Origin: Acrasis kona
Lineage: Eukaryota > Heterolobosea > Eutetramitea > Acrasida > Acrasidae
Length of the DNA: 64,000 nt
Direction of reading: 5' to 3'
Assembly (NCBI GenBank): GCA_026419775.2
Contig: JAOPGA020000768.1
Coordinates: forward strand, 62,001 to 126,000
Part shown: piece after piece, positions 1 through 10,426 of the stretch
Layout of the letters: each line of letters opens with the position of its first letter
Numbering within the stretch: position 1 is the first letter of the stretch
Translations under genes and position numbers: made by a program
The notes under the pieces: generated by a model
Databases searched by the model: none
Told to the model about the DNA's origin: nothing
The model's input: the letters and a program-made list of their open reading frames with translations, nothing else

Positions 1-1
1 T

Positions 2-754
2 TGCTTTAGCCCTTCTGGTAAAGCAATTGTAAGTGGATGGAGCGATGGTAAAATTAGAGCCTTTGGTCCACAAACAGGAAAGTTGTTATATGTCATTAAC
101 GATGCGCACAAGATCATTGGTGATAAGAAGATTAGCGGTAAACTAGTTGGAGTTACTGCTCTAGCAATGACCAATGATGGAAGTTTTATCATCAGTGGTG
201 GTAGCGATGGACAGGCCAGAGTGTGGTCCATAACAAAGGACAACCAAAAGCTCGCTGCATCCATGAAAGAGCACAAGGCTACAATCAACTGCATCGTAGT
301 AAAGAAGGATAATTCAGAATGTGTGACTGCAAGCGATGATGGATCTTGTATCATTTGGAATCTTCAAAGATATGCCAGACAAAATATCATGTACGCCCAA
401 ACGTACTTTAAGCAAGTTGCCTACCTTAACGATGAATCTCAATTGTTGACTTGTGGAAGTGACAAACAAATCACTTATTGGGATGCATTCGATTGTAATG
501 CCATCAGAGAACTCCCAGAAAGTGAGACTGGAGAAATTCATGCTTTGGACATTTCTCCTTCAGGAGAATACTTTGTGACTGCTGGTCTAGCGAAGAACGT
601 GCATTTGTGGCACTACGACCAGGGTGAGATCATCAAGACAGGTCAAGGTCACTCTGGAAATGTCACCAAAATCAGATTCAGTCCAGACTCTAAATTTATA
701 GCAAGCGTCGGAGACGAAGGTGGAATATTTATTTGGAAGCATTCTGCCAAGTAA
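2..754 (+). CDS. CFAP52: CFAP52-like WD40 protein, 3' part
   Basis: The window opens inside a coding exon that is open from base 2 to a TAA at 752-754; the start lies upstream. The protein is a run of WD40 blades, seen as GGSDGQARVW, DDGSCIIW, SDKQITYW, LAKNVHLW and, at the end, VGDEGGIFIW. The stretch GPQTGKLLYVINDAHK and the closing blade match CFAP52 (WDR16), a microtubule inner protein of ciliary doublets in the established family. No intron is visible in this part. An AATAAA lies just after the stop. It converges on the zinc-finger gene. A different WD40 protein is possible but less likely. Confidence 0.85.
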   Translation, partial: CFSPSGKAIVSGWSDGKIRAFGPQTGKLLYVINDAHKIIGDKKISGKLVGVTALAMTNDGSFIISGGSDGQARVWSITKDNQKLAASMKEHKATINCIVVKKDNSECVTASDDGSCIIWNLQRYARQNIMYAQTYFKQVAYLNDESQLLTCGSDKQITYWDAFDCNAIRELPESETGEIHALDISPSGEYFVTAGLAKNVHLWHYDQGEIIKTGQGHSGNVTKIRFSPDSKFIASVGDEGGIFIWKHSAK

Positions 755-785
755 TAATTTGAAAAAAATAAAACAGTTTTTTTAA

Positions 786-1765
786 TTATTTTTTAAAAGT
801 AATGTCTGATATTTCATGTATTGACGTCATGTGTGACTTGTAGTTGTTACTTTGAGAAAAAGCGGCACCACATAAATCACATTTGTATGGTTTGGTATTT
901 GTGTGAGTCCGAACGTGGCGCTTCAGGTTGGCATCGTTGGCGAACGACTTATTACAGTGTTCGCAGGAGTAAGGCTTTTTGTTCCCATGTGTATTCAAGT
1001 GCTCCTTCAACGTTTGTGAATGTGCAAATGATTTATCGCACTCAGGACATGTAAATGGTTTTTCTCAAGGTTGTTAGAAAATTGAAAACAAGACAATATA
1101 CCTCTAGTATGCGTCCTAATGTGTTTAACGAGGTTAGATCTATCCTTGAAGACTTTTTCACAAACATCACAAACATAACTGCCATCATCACTTTTCTCTA
1201 CTCGAATGATTTGTACTTTGATTGAGAACCGTTCACTCTTTATTTTTTTGTTTGGCGGTCCTTGTTCAGGAGTGGAATCTGGAGCAGGTCGCTTGAGTTG
1301 AATTTCTTGGGTTTGCTCGATAGTTGAGTACTCCTCAATCTGCCTATTAATGTTCGTCTGTACAAACTCAAACAGCTCGCTGCATGTCCTCTGGTCTAGG
1401 ACGCTCAAGTCAAAGGAAAAATTCTCTTCAACTTCTGTGCTGATGTCAAACCGATTTGAAGTTTGTTGATTACCTTCAAGTAGTCCAACGGGATGCTGCG
1501 ACACTAAATCAAAAACAGCTTTTCGTCTATTGTCGCTTGATAGATTGTCTAGATTTTCGGCAATGAACATTCTCTGCTCCTGCAATGGCAGAAAAGTATC
1601 GGGGTCAAAGATCTCCGTTGTTGTCGTTCCGAAGTCCACTGGTGTAAATGTTGGTGTATTTTGTGTGAGTAGGTCACTGCCTAGAAAACCGAAATCAAAA
1701 TCGGTCAAGTCAGGTAAAGTATGTGACTGGAGATCATCTGTTGATAAAAAGTCGTCTTCATTCAT
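786..1765 (-). CDS. C2H2 zinc-finger protein (four fingers)
   Basis: Two exons, 1102-1765 and 786-1063, are joined across a 38-nt intron (1064-1101) that falls inside the finger array and restores the REKPFTCPEC linker. The 313-residue product has an acidic, probably disordered N-terminal half and a basic patch (PPNKKIKSE), then four C-terminal C2H2 fingers starting CDVCEKVF, CPECDKSF, CEHCNKSF and CDLCGAAF. This is the layout of a sequence-specific nuclear DNA-binding factor; the target is unknown. The frame is open upstream to 1945 without a convincing start, so the ATG at 1765 (MNEDDF) was chosen. Confidence 0.85.
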
Positions 1766-2374
1766 TCTCACGTGATTTCCAGTTTTAACAGTCTTGCTCA
1801 ATAAATAAATAAGTGGTCTATTTATTGAGACCGGAAAATTGACATATGGGATCTTGCTTAGAACCATCAATTTTGACCTTTTCAGTAAACTGTGCGAGAA
1901 CTTTGAGCTGAATCCAACGGATACATTTATTTTTGGAGGATGCAAAATTGAATTAGAAAGTAACTACAATATGTGTATTATCTCAAATAACAAAATTTAT
2001 TGTTTTTGGCACACATGCCCCTGATTATATATTAGCTGAAGATTCATGTGAAACTTTTTTTAGAAAATGCGACTTTAATCAATGAACTGAGAGATTCGTA
2101 ATTTGATTTTGGTAATTCACACACAAAGAAATACTCAACATGTTATTGTAGTGGGTGGTGGAGCGAATGTTACCGTCACTCTCAAGAATGGAGGAGATGA
2201 AAAAAATTTAAAGAATCTTATGAAGGATGGATGTGTCTCAAAAATTGTGTACATTTTCAAAACAGATCTTAGATTGGAACTCAAATAATGAAGATGACTG
2301 GTACGAGGAGATATTGCTTGCCGAAATATATATATATTTTTGAAATGCAACTTGTACAAAATATTTCTCGCAGG
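1766..2374. other. intergenic, no supported gene
   Basis: This is the upstream region of the zinc-finger gene. A 61-codon plus-strand frame at 2103-2288 (containing IVVGGGANVTVTLKNGG) is open but has no early ATG and no recognisable family. I saw no RNA gene or repeat. Confidence 0.4.
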
Positions 2375-2656
2375 TTATTGTTTCTTCTTTTGAATCTTCC
2401 ATCTGCACATCATGTCCTTGTATGAACCAACTTTGGATTTAATTGTTTGTATTTTTGTAGACCAGATTCCTAATGAACGATTTGGTGTTACCGTTGTATC
2501 TTGATGCATGAAACATTGATTGTTCATTGGTGTTATTATGGTACGAAATGTAATGTGGAGGGCTTCTGCTGTACCGCGTACAATCAGAGTAGTGTGGACC
2601 TGATCTTGATGCAAGGATCTTTGCGCTTTTAGAATCTCCATTGACTTCATCAACAT
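2375..2656 (-). CDS. doubtful small ORF
   Basis: An ATG at 2656 opens 93 codons to a stop at 2375. An overlapping minus frame, beginning after an acceptor-like GGGTATCAG near 2670 and reading IYVDEVNGDSKSAKI, also looks coding and ends near 2436. One of the two may be a real exon, but I cannot find a start or partner exon for the second and recognise neither. It lies just downstream of the CRIPT-like gene on the same strand. Confidence 0.25.
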   Translation of the reverse strand: MLMKSMEILKAQRSLHQDQVHTTLIVRGTAEALHITFRTIITPMNNQCFMHQDTTVTPNRSLGIWSTKIQTIKSKVGSYKDMMCRWKIQKKKQ

Positions 2657-2773
2657 ATATATCTTTTATCTGATACCCACCTCTTCACAAAATGTTAACA
2701 AGTAAAGAAACGTGCTTGCATAACTTTGAATGATAGCAACAAATATCACGAATGAGTACTATAATTGTGTTTA

Positions 2774-2956
2774 TTAAGCTACTAAAGGACCTTCGCATTG
2801 TCTGCACTTGTTATTTTTTATGGCACAATCGTGGCAATATTTGTAAGATCCTGAGGTAACACTCTCTCCACATAATTTGCAAGTAGACATGTCACAGGTG
2901 ACAAAGCGGCGGTGTTCTTTGCAATCCTCGCAGGTGCTTTCGGTTGGAACTGGCAT
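2774..2956 (-). CDS. CRIPT-like small zinc-ribbon protein
   Basis: The 60-residue ORF starts at an ATG (MPVPTEST) and carries four CxxC pairs: CEDC, CKLC, CHDC and CRQC. The segment STCKLCGESV...YCHDCAIKNNKC resembles the conserved C-terminal half of CRIPT (STCRICKSS...YCQGCAYKKGIC), a small protein known from the minor spliceosome and PDZ binding. The N-terminal half of a usual 100-residue CRIPT is absent, so this is a shortened relative or an unrelated treble-clef protein. No intron is needed. An AT-rich leader precedes the ATG. Confidence 0.6.
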   Translation of the reverse strand: MPVPTESTCEDCKEHRRFVTCDMSTCKLCGESVTSGSYKYCHDCAIKNNKCRQCEGPLVA

Positions 2957-3124
2957 GATGTTGTTGTTGTTTTATTTTTAAACTAGATTACAATTATAAT
3001 TAAGAAAAGCTTCTAAAATTAGTCACAGCTAGTAACACTGAGCACAATATTCAAATGCACAAAATGAACAATCAAAAAATTATTTTTTAAACATTTATTT
3101 TTCAGGTTCACCCATTCCTGTATT

Positions 3125-3597
3125 TTACTTGGCTAGAGGGTTGGAGGTAACATATTGGATGCAATCGTTGACGCTTGTAAGCTTGAATGCTTCTTCGTCT
3201 AAAAACAAGTTAGTCATTATTAGTTTTCGTTTATACCTGGAATCTCAAGTTGGAATTCATTTTCAACTTCCATCACAACTTCAGCAGTGTCAAGAGAGTC
3301 TAATCCAAGATCGTTGTAGAAGTTTGATTCAGCTGTTAGTTTGCTTTGATCTACTTTCTCGTATCTTCTGACTACATTAAGAACACGTTCTGTAACAACA
3401 TCCTTGTTAAGGAAAGTTCCTGAGGGTTGAACAACCTCACTACTGTGTGCAGTGGCATATCTATCAACATTATTATATTTAAATTTTGAATGGTATACGT
3501 ACCTCATTGGTGTAATCATGGATGGGCGCATTATGCTGCCATTGACGGCACACTTTGTAAATCTTGCGAAAGTGGTGATGTTACGGAATGAAGGCAT
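3125..3597 (-). CDS. mitochondrial acyl carrier protein
   Basis: Three exons (3503-3597, 3237-3460, 3125-3198) are split by introns of 42 and 38 nt and give 130 residues. The N-terminus (FRNITTFARFTK) is basic and hydroxylated, like a mitochondrial presequence. The core holds DLGLDSLDTAEVVMEVE, with the phosphopantetheine-bearing serine in DSL, and the last exon supplies IPDEEAFKLTSVNDCIQY, the usual helix IV. By family knowledge it carries acyl chains for mitochondrial FASII and lipoate synthesis and serves as a subunit or assembly partner for complex I and Fe-S proteins. The spliced frame is needed: each exon alone loses the C-terminal helix. Confidence 0.93.
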
Positions 3598-4094
3598 ATT
3601 TGTGTGTACTCGATCTCGAAAAATATATAGTTGGTTGACTGAAATTAGGCTAACAAATTACAATAATTCCGAAGTTGACCTCGATACAAAAATCCGATAT
3701 AAGAACTGAAGGAAACTTCCTTCCACCTCTTCTCAGACTCATTTACAATTTTAAAATTGATCACGAGCTTTGCCGATATGAGAGAGAAGAGCATTGAACA
3801 AAGTGAGCGAAAATTTGTGGAATTCATGACAACTAAACATTGATTTTTCCAGTAACGATGAATCAATAAAGGAATATTTCTTACCCAACCAAGAAGATTA
3901 TTGTAACTTTGATAATGGAAATGTTATGAATGTAGTAAAATTAATACATAATTTTTATTATTTTGAGCTTCCATCTGCTTTAGTTGCACACTTTTACAAG
4001 ATGAGATACGCATATAGAGTGTTTCCATTTTTTTTGTTAAAAGCTTTCTGAAACGTGTCCCTGTGGTTGACTCTAATTACAATAATTCTCAGAC
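3598..4094. other. intergenic with an unexplained open frame
   Basis: Between the ACP start and ALG5 a plus-strand frame is open for about 74 codons ending at 4051 (includes EYFLPNQEDYCNF and ELPSALVAHFYK) with acceptor-like TTTTTCCAG near 3852. A short upstream ATG frame (MREKSIEQSERKF, from 3770) does not join it in phase. It may be a decayed or missed exon; nothing else is visible. Confidence 0.3.
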
Positions 4095-5204
4095 ATGCCA
4101 GATGGAGGAATACTTTTGATCTCGGCAATTGTGCTGATATCTATAATATACTTTGCACTTCGGTTTCAAGCACTTAATAGAATTACTGCATATAAACTTT
4201 CAAGTTTTAATTGCGAGGCATTGGTCGAAGTGGATAAATTTGACCGCAAAATCGAAAATATAAGTCAAGACGACCCTTCAATTGATTTAAGTATTGTTTT
4301 CCCTGCTTATAACGAAGAGGTATGAATACATCAATCAAGTCGATAAATAAAAGTAGAACCGTCTCGTAAAAACATTGGACGAGACCCTAAAATACCTTCA
4401 TCAACAAAAAGAAAAAAACAAAGATTTTACGTACGAGTTAATAATTGTTGACGACGGCAGCAGAGATGGGACAAGTCTTGTCGCCAGACAGGTTTGTAAA
4501 AGATGGGTTATTTATTAAATAGTTTAGTACATGGAGAAGAACTTTAGCAAGGAGAAGGATAACATTAGGTTGATACCGCTCGTTAATAACTACGGAAAGG
4601 GTTTCGCAGTTAAGCAAGGAGTTATTCGCTCGAGAGGGAAACTAATTCTGATGGCAGATGCGGATGCAGCAACGGAGATTAGCGACCTGGAACGATTGAC
4701 CAAGAAACTCAACGAGCACGCCGTCGGCAACAACAAGGAAATACACAAAAACAAGAGTGTTGCGATAGGTTCGAGATCTCACCTACAAAACGAGGATACT
4801 ACCGCAAACGTAAGTTTCGCATTTTTCGTTAATCTCATCGAGCAAAGAGGAAATTGAGCAGAAAACTCACATCATGGATTTTCAATTTTTTGGTAATGCA
4901 GGTTGCAGGAATCAAGAAAATTAAGGACACACAGTGCGGGTTCAAGTTATTCACGAGAGAAAGTGCACGTCTATTATTCTTAAACCTACATGTGAACCGA
5001 TGGTGTTTTGACATTGAGCTGCTAATTGTTGCAAATTACTTTAAAATTCCGGTTGAAGAAGTTCCCGTGAACTGGGAGGAGGTTGATGGAAGTCACTTGA
5101 ATTTGTGGGGCATGGCTTCAACTGTTTTTGATTTGTTTTTGATAAGGGTGAATCATCTCCTCCGATTCTGGAAGGTTACGGAAAGGCCTGTACTCAAATA
5201 TTAA
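4095..5204 (+). CDS. ALG5: dolichyl-phosphate beta-glucosyltransferase
   Basis: Four exons (4095-4319, 4357-4491, 4528-4809, 4848-5204) with introns of 36-38 nt encode 332 residues. An N-terminal signal anchor (GGILLISAIVLISIIYFAL) precedes a GT2 fold: SIVFPAYNEE, VDDGSRDGT, the DADAATE metal site, then IKDTQCGFKLF and VNWEEVDGSHL, which are ALG5 signatures. The family transfers glucose from UDP-glucose to dolichyl phosphate on the cytosolic ER face, giving the donor for the last three glucoses of the N-glycan precursor. Length matches the family. DPM1 lacks the anchor and the late motifs, so ALG5 is preferred. Confidence 0.94.
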
Positions 5205-5569
5205 ACGAATATTTTATAACTTTTTTAATGTTCACCAACCAGGCCATTTTACAATCAAATTAATCCGGCATTCCAATCAAATATGGGTACGGGTCCGTTG
5301 ATTGTGGCCGTAGTGTCCTGAAATTATTCTCAGTATACACATGATTCTGTTGTGTTTTGTTACGTTCATCACTACCCTTCGTGCTACTTTTGTTTAATTG
5401 AGAATCAGTTGAACTACCTATTTTGGGCACTTCAAGCATATATTAGGACATCGACTTTCTCACTGAAGAAGTAAAAATAGAAGGTCAATAAAAGAACAAA
5501 TGAGCAAACAGGACCAGAGCGGCGAAGACACATGCAACACTAGTCCTCCTTGTTCACCAGGGGGTTCTA

Positions 5570-6667
5570 ATGTCAATTCAGCAAAGAAAAACGGGCAAAA
5601 AATTCTTTTTATTCGATGAAATCTCACGGCACTTTGAAATACCTGAGGCAGTTGCTGCGACCCACTTGGGCATTAGCAAAACACAACTCAAGAAATTATG
5701 CCGAGAGCACGATGTTCCTAGATGGCCCTATAGAAGGGTAAGTAAAATGTGATTTTATTGTTGTTAATTATTTAAGCTGAAAAGTTTGCAATCAAAAATA
5801 GACGTGTTGAGATGTCAGTGCGAGAAGACAACTATAAAAGAAGAGATTGATCTTTGCAATAAACAAATATCAGAGCTGCAGATGAAAAAGGAATTCATCA
5901 AACAGAATCCTAAAAGCATTAGCGTAGTACCTCACTCGAATAACTTGGCTTTCACAGTCACGCACACCTTTATTCCAAAATCTCAAAAGAACGAATCCAC
6001 ACCAACAAATCCATCCATCAACAACAACATAATTGGCTCGACGCGAACTCCAAAGACAACGGTCAACATACCACCCAACAACTTCCAATCACAAGGTACG
6101 AGCCGGTCGTCTCCTTCCGCCCACCAAAAATCACAATCATTCGAATTTTCTATATCTTCAGACTTTACGGAAAATGATGTGACAGCGGACGAAAATAGTA
6201 AAAAGAGGCCGAGGGCGCCGATTCACGTTCAAACCATGTCGGAACCAATACCAGTTTTTAACGTTAGCGACACATCCTCAACAACATTCGAATGTCATAG
6301 GAGAACAAAAAGCGACACGAGTAGACAACTATTAAACAATCCAACAGTAATGACTGCGAACGGAACGCAAAAGAGCTATTCTCAAAGCACTCATTATCAC
6401 CTGCCGTTAGACGAATACACGACCAACGAGAACAAGAGGAGGAAAATAGTGCTGCCCGAAGTGATGGATCTAGACCACACACAAACACAAGCAATAAACA
6501 ACAATCGAATAGAGACGCCGTCGTCAGCATCGTTTGGCATGTCGAGATTGGGAATAGGAAGTGAGGCGAGTGAGCCGTATGGGTTCGTTGATACACATTC
6601 AACAACAGATTGTACTCTACCGTCATTTTCATCATTTTTGCAGGAGATTGACAAACCACTCCATTAG
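5570..6667 (+). CDS. RWP-RK domain transcription factor
   Basis: Exons 5570-5737 and 5777-6667 flank a 39-nt intron. The first exon encodes an RWP-RK domain: DEISRHFEIPEAVAATHLG, then SKTQLKKLCREHDVPRWPYRR, with the signature RWPYRR at the splice site. A basic coiled coil follows (LKSLQSKIDVL to QISELQMKKEF), then a long Ser/Thr/Asn-rich disordered tail. RWP-RK proteins are DNA-binding factors best known in plants, algae and some protists. The ATG at 5570 gives an uninterrupted product. A second ATG at 5500 opens a coding-like frame (MSKQDQSGEDTC...) that ends at 5619 one frame away, so the true start may be 5500 with a one-base break at an A6 run. Confidence 0.8.
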
Positions 6668-6869
6668 AGAATGTACAGCAAATGGATGTTTACTATTTTT
6701 AATACGCAAACTAGGGAGGTCCTAGTCACTGTTTTGTAATAAAATCCAACGATTAGTTAAGGCATGTCTGTGTTTTATTTTGGTTGTGGACACACTTGTC
6801 CAACACGTGTTTTTGTTTTTGATAGGTTTTAATAAATCCGTTAATTGGGCTGCTAACCGATCTTACAAA

Positions 6870-8915
6870 ATGCCATCTAAAGATGAAGTGTCCCGTAGAA
6901 GAGCAACAGTTCTATCTGCTCATTTAAATCCTCATCAAAGGTCTACAACCCATTTGACATGTTACCCTCGTCAGCAGATGGGGCACTCTGATGCTTGTGG
7001 TATCATTGCATTCATCAGTAAAGATGAACCTGCTTTTAATTACCTCATGGAGGGATTGACGATTCTTCAAAACAGAGGCTATGACTCTGCTGGCATATGT
7101 ACTCTCACTAAAACTGACAAGGAGACGTATCAACTCCAAATGAGCAAATATGCTAGTTTAAACACGACGAGTGACGCACTTATTCGTCTCCAAACCTCAC
7201 AACAAGAGCATAGGAACAATAACATTGGTATGGCACACACTCGTTGGGCTACTCATGGAGGAAAGACCGACCGTAATGCTCATCCTCATCCCGATCACAG
7301 CAATCGTTTAGCAGTCGTGCACAATGGTGTCATTGAGAATGCAGGAGAAATCAAACAGGAATTAATTAAAGATCATGGCATCACCTTCCGCAGTGAAACA
7401 GATACTGAGGTCGTAGCACAACTACTCAGCGTCAATTTACAAAAAGTAGAGAAGCAAGATTCAGCCTTGAGCCACCAGGATGCATTGTTGAGAGCTCTTG
7501 AAATTACCATTTCCAGTTTGGAGGGAACATGGGGTCTTGTTATTATTAGTAGGGAACTACCAGACCGTTTAATTGCGGTTTGCAACGGTTCTCCTTTGGT
7601 AGTCGGTTTAAGTGACTCCAGAAACTTTATTGCAAGTGAAAGCAGTGCATTCTCCCGCTACACTCAACAAATGATCACCCTAGTGGACCATGAAATTGCC
7701 ATCGTCAAAGCCGATGATGTTCAGTTGGTCAACAAAGATGCAGCCGTACTAAAGGACAGAACTAGTAAAGTGCAAGAGGACGAACACGTTACTTTGAGTC
7801 CTGATCCATATCCACATTGGACCATCAAGGAGATCATGGAGCAGCCTCAAGCAGTTTCAAGAGCACTCAACTTTGGAGGTCGTCTCGCAAGCGACAAAAC
7901 AGTCATGTTGGGTGGTCTCGATCACAACCAAGGACTATTGGAGCCAATCAAACACTTGGTCATTGCGGCATGCGGAACCAGTCTGTACGCTGCCAGATTT
8001 GGAGCCAAGATGATGCGTCACTTGCGTTGCTTCGAGACTGTGCAAGTCGTCGACGCAGCAGAATTAGAAGCCGATGACTTTGCAGTGCATGATGGTGGTC
8101 TGTTGGTCATTTCACAGTCAGGCGAAACCGCTGATGTGTTTAGATGCGTGCAACTTGCCGAAGAGTTGAACATTCCAAGATTTAGCATCGTCAACAAAGT
8201 AGGTAGTCTCATCGCAAGAAGCACAATGTGCGGAGTGTATGTAAATGCCGGAAGAGAACACGCCGTGGCCAGCACCAAAGCCTTCTCATGCCAAGTGACC
8301 GTCCTGTGTTTGGTAGCGCTGTGGTTTGCTCAGGTCAGAGATGCCCACGGAATGACTCAACAACGTCAAACTCTAGTTTCCGCATTACATCGTTTGCCCA
8401 CTCACATTGGCATGATTAGCAACAAGATTAGAGATCAGTGCAAAGTCATTGCAAAGAAGTTGGTGCCCCACAACAGCATGTTCGTCCTCGGAAAGGGATT
8501 GGGAGAGAGCATTGCCCAGGAGGGAAGTTTGAAGATTAAGGAAATCACCTATCTACACGCAGAGGGATACAGCAGCGGAGCCTTGAAGCACGGACCATTC
8601 GCATTGATTAGCGACGGAACACCAATCGTCGTGTTGTGTTTGGACGATAAGCACTTGTCTTTGAATTTGACCTGCCTACACGAAGTACAGGCACGCAATG
8701 CTTACGTGATCGCCATAACCGACATTCCTAACAAGTTGAAGACTGAAATGAACCCTAATGTGCCTGGTGAGATTTTGACCATTCCTCATAATGGCGTGTT
8801 GACTGCCATGTTGGCCGTGGTACCCTTACAATTGATTGCCTATGAATTAGCATGCGCAAAGGGTATTAATTGCGACAAGCCAAGAAACCTTGCCAAAACA
8901 GTAACAGTCAAGTAA
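6870..8915 (+). CDS. glutamine:fructose-6-phosphate aminotransferase
   Basis: A single exon encodes 681 residues from the ATG at 6870. The glutaminase domain reads CGIIAFISKD, NRGYDSAGI, THTRWATHGG and SETDTEVVA; two sugar-isomerase (SIS) domains follow with AACGTSLYAA, SQSGETADV and EGSLKIKEITY; the C-terminus ends KPRNLAKTVTVK as in the family. It makes glucosamine-6-phosphate, the entry to UDP-GlcNAc. Unusually, the catalytic Cys is residue 43, after an extension ending GHSDA, not residue 2. A 5'-extended frame to 6780 lacks an ATG. Confidence 0.95.
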   Translation: MPSKDEVSRRRATVLSAHLNPHQRSTTHLTCYPRQQMGHSDACGIIAFISKDEPAFNYLMEGLTILQNRGYDSAGICTLTKTDKETYQLQMSKYASLNTTSDALIRLQTSQQEHRNNNIGMAHTRWATHGGKTDRNAHPHPDHSNRLAVVHNGVIENAGEIKQELIKDHGITFRSETDTEVVAQLLSVNLQKVEKQDSALSHQDALLRALEITISSLEGTWGLVIISRELPDRLIAVCNGSPLVVGLSDSRNFIASESSAFSRYTQQMITLVDHEIAIVKADDVQLVNKDAAVLKDRTSKVQEDEHVTLSPDPYPHWTIKEIMEQPQAVSRALNFGGRLASDKTVMLGGLDHNQGLLEPIKHLVIAACGTSLYAARFGAKMMRHLRCFETVQVVDAAELEADDFAVHDGGLLVISQSGETADVFRCVQLAEELNIPRFSIVNKVGSLIARSTMCGVYVNAGREHAVASTKAFSCQVTVLCLVALWFAQVRDAHGMTQQRQTLVSALHRLPTHIGMISNKIRDQCKVIAKKLVPHNSMFVLGKGLGESIAQEGSLKIKEITYLHAEGYSSGALKHGPFALISDGTPIVVLCLDDKHLSLNLTCLHEVQARNAYVIAITDIPNKLKTEMNPNVPGEILTIPHNGVLTAMLAVVPLQLIAYELACAKGINCDKPRNLAKTVTVK

Positions 8916-8939
8916 ATAAAAGTGTTGTACATGAAATTT

Positions 8940-9990
8940 TTAATTGTTTACATTATATTCATTGTTTGCCGCTTGAAGAAGTAGTGAGAATAAACAACTT
9001 CCCATCTGTTCTGTGACAGGTTCACATTTAACAGTGAAAGAACAAGATTCTGAAGATGTTGCACAGGTAACGTCCTGAATAAAGTGTGTTGTTTTCCTCT
9101 TCTTTACGGGCCTATCGTGGTCAAAATCTTCGTCTGATGGTGATTGTGATAGTGTTACAGAGTCTTTACGCTTTCTGGTGTTGTATTTGGGAATATCGGT
9201 CAACTTTAGATCAGCACCGGGTTGTGGAGATGCATCGTCTTGAGGTGGTACATGTTTGGTTATTGCTATCTTTTTTTGATCTTGCTTTGTACTTACAACA
9301 AGTCCCTCAGGCCTTGACCAAGTTGCTCTTAGAGCAACGTTCTTTTCGCATATTCTAGTTATTTGTTCTTGAGATAGCTTTTCGTACTCCTTTGCTAGTT
9401 TCTTCTTGTCCTTGACGTGATTTTCATAGTGATGACGAAGTTGATTATCTTAAAACTAGTTAGACAACTTAATATTGCGAATAATAGTTACCTGGGAAGT
9501 GCCCGTTGTAGAATTCCTTGCTAATATCGGCCATATTTGTTGCAGATCCCATCAACACAACATAGTGGTAAAGTTCAATATTTTGGTCGTTCGTCCATAT
9601 ATGATTTCTCCTCGCAAGGGTAACACGTTTGTAGTGCTGGAAGACTTGCTTGTAGTGAAGTTTTGGGTTGACGTCCTTTGAGACCTTCTTCCAGTCAACA
9701 GATTCATCTTCCCTTTTGTGTCTAATAACGGCAGCCTTTAGTTTTTCTTCCTCTTCGTCTGTAAAGATATGCCTTTTTGCCCTCTTCTTTTTAACACATT
9801 GTGTTTCTTGTTTGTTCTTGGGTGGTGATTTTTTCTTTGGTGAAACAGCAACTTCGACTTCATTGTTGGGTGTACAATCGTACTCTTCTTCTACTAAGTC
9901 GTCTTCTTCATCACGGTCAGTATTATTATCTTCGAATACATAGTCCTGATCTTCATCATCATCATTAGTCTGTCTTCTCTTCAATGCCAT
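8940..9990 (-). CDS. two-repeat SANT/Myb-like nuclear protein
   Basis: Exons 9492-9990 and 8940-9448 are joined over a 43-nt intron and give 335 residues. An acidic N-terminus (DDDEDQDYVFED) and a Lys-rich stretch (KKKSPPKNK) precede two SANT/Myb-like units: RHIFTDEEEEKLKAAVIRHK...VDWKKVSKDV, and NHIWTNDQNIELYHYVVLMG...MADISKEFY, the second completed by exon 2. A helical segment and a disordered basic tail (RPVKKRKTT) follow. It is probably a DNA- or histone-binding nuclear factor; I cannot name an orthologue. It converges on GFAT with 24 bp between stops. Confidence 0.82.
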
Positions 9991-10426
9991 GTCTGTTGAT
10001 TGCTTTGAGTTTTTTTACGATTGTTTGATGCATTCAATTATTGTTACCTTTTAAAATCGTTCTTTATTTAATCCAGACGTCTGATCGTAATGACACTAAT
10101 AAGGGCAAGTGCCTCTTCTGAACAAATCTTTAGAGCAAAAATCTACCACATAAGAGCACTCAATGTTCAACACAGGTAAAGCCTTTAATACTATGTAAGG
10201 TTGGTCACCATTAGGTTTTTGAGATAACAGTACTTGATTGATGGGACCTCAAAAGACATGATGATGATTCAAGTAATATTCAAAGCCAAACGGTATATGT
10301 CTTCAATATTTCCACCATAACTACTAAATCAGGATTAACACTACTGTATAGACAAACGCAATGATTCTGAATATTTTAAACAGTTCTTATAAAGCAATAT
10401 AGATTGAACAAATGTTTATTAAATCT
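9991..10426. other. intergenic, nothing recognised
   Basis: This 436-bp A+T-rich gap holds the SANT/Myb promoter and the 3' flank of the SLC35 gene. The only structure noticed is a perfect 10-bp palindrome CAGACGTCTG at 10074-10083, which contains a CRE-like GACGTC core. Confidence 0.5.

Noticed and set aside
2103-2288. Plus ORF with IVVGGGANVTVTLKNGG
   Set aside because: There is no early ATG, no acceptor giving a matching phase, and no family match; left as a note in the gap.
3645-3866. 73-codon minus ORF upstream of ACP
   Set aside because: A+T-rich, no family features, and it overlaps the ACP promoter region; likely chance.
6264-6659. 131-codon minus ORF opposite the RWP-RK tail
   Set aside because: Antisense to a continuous, compositionally typical disordered tail; Cys- and Leu-rich in a way typical of shadow frames.
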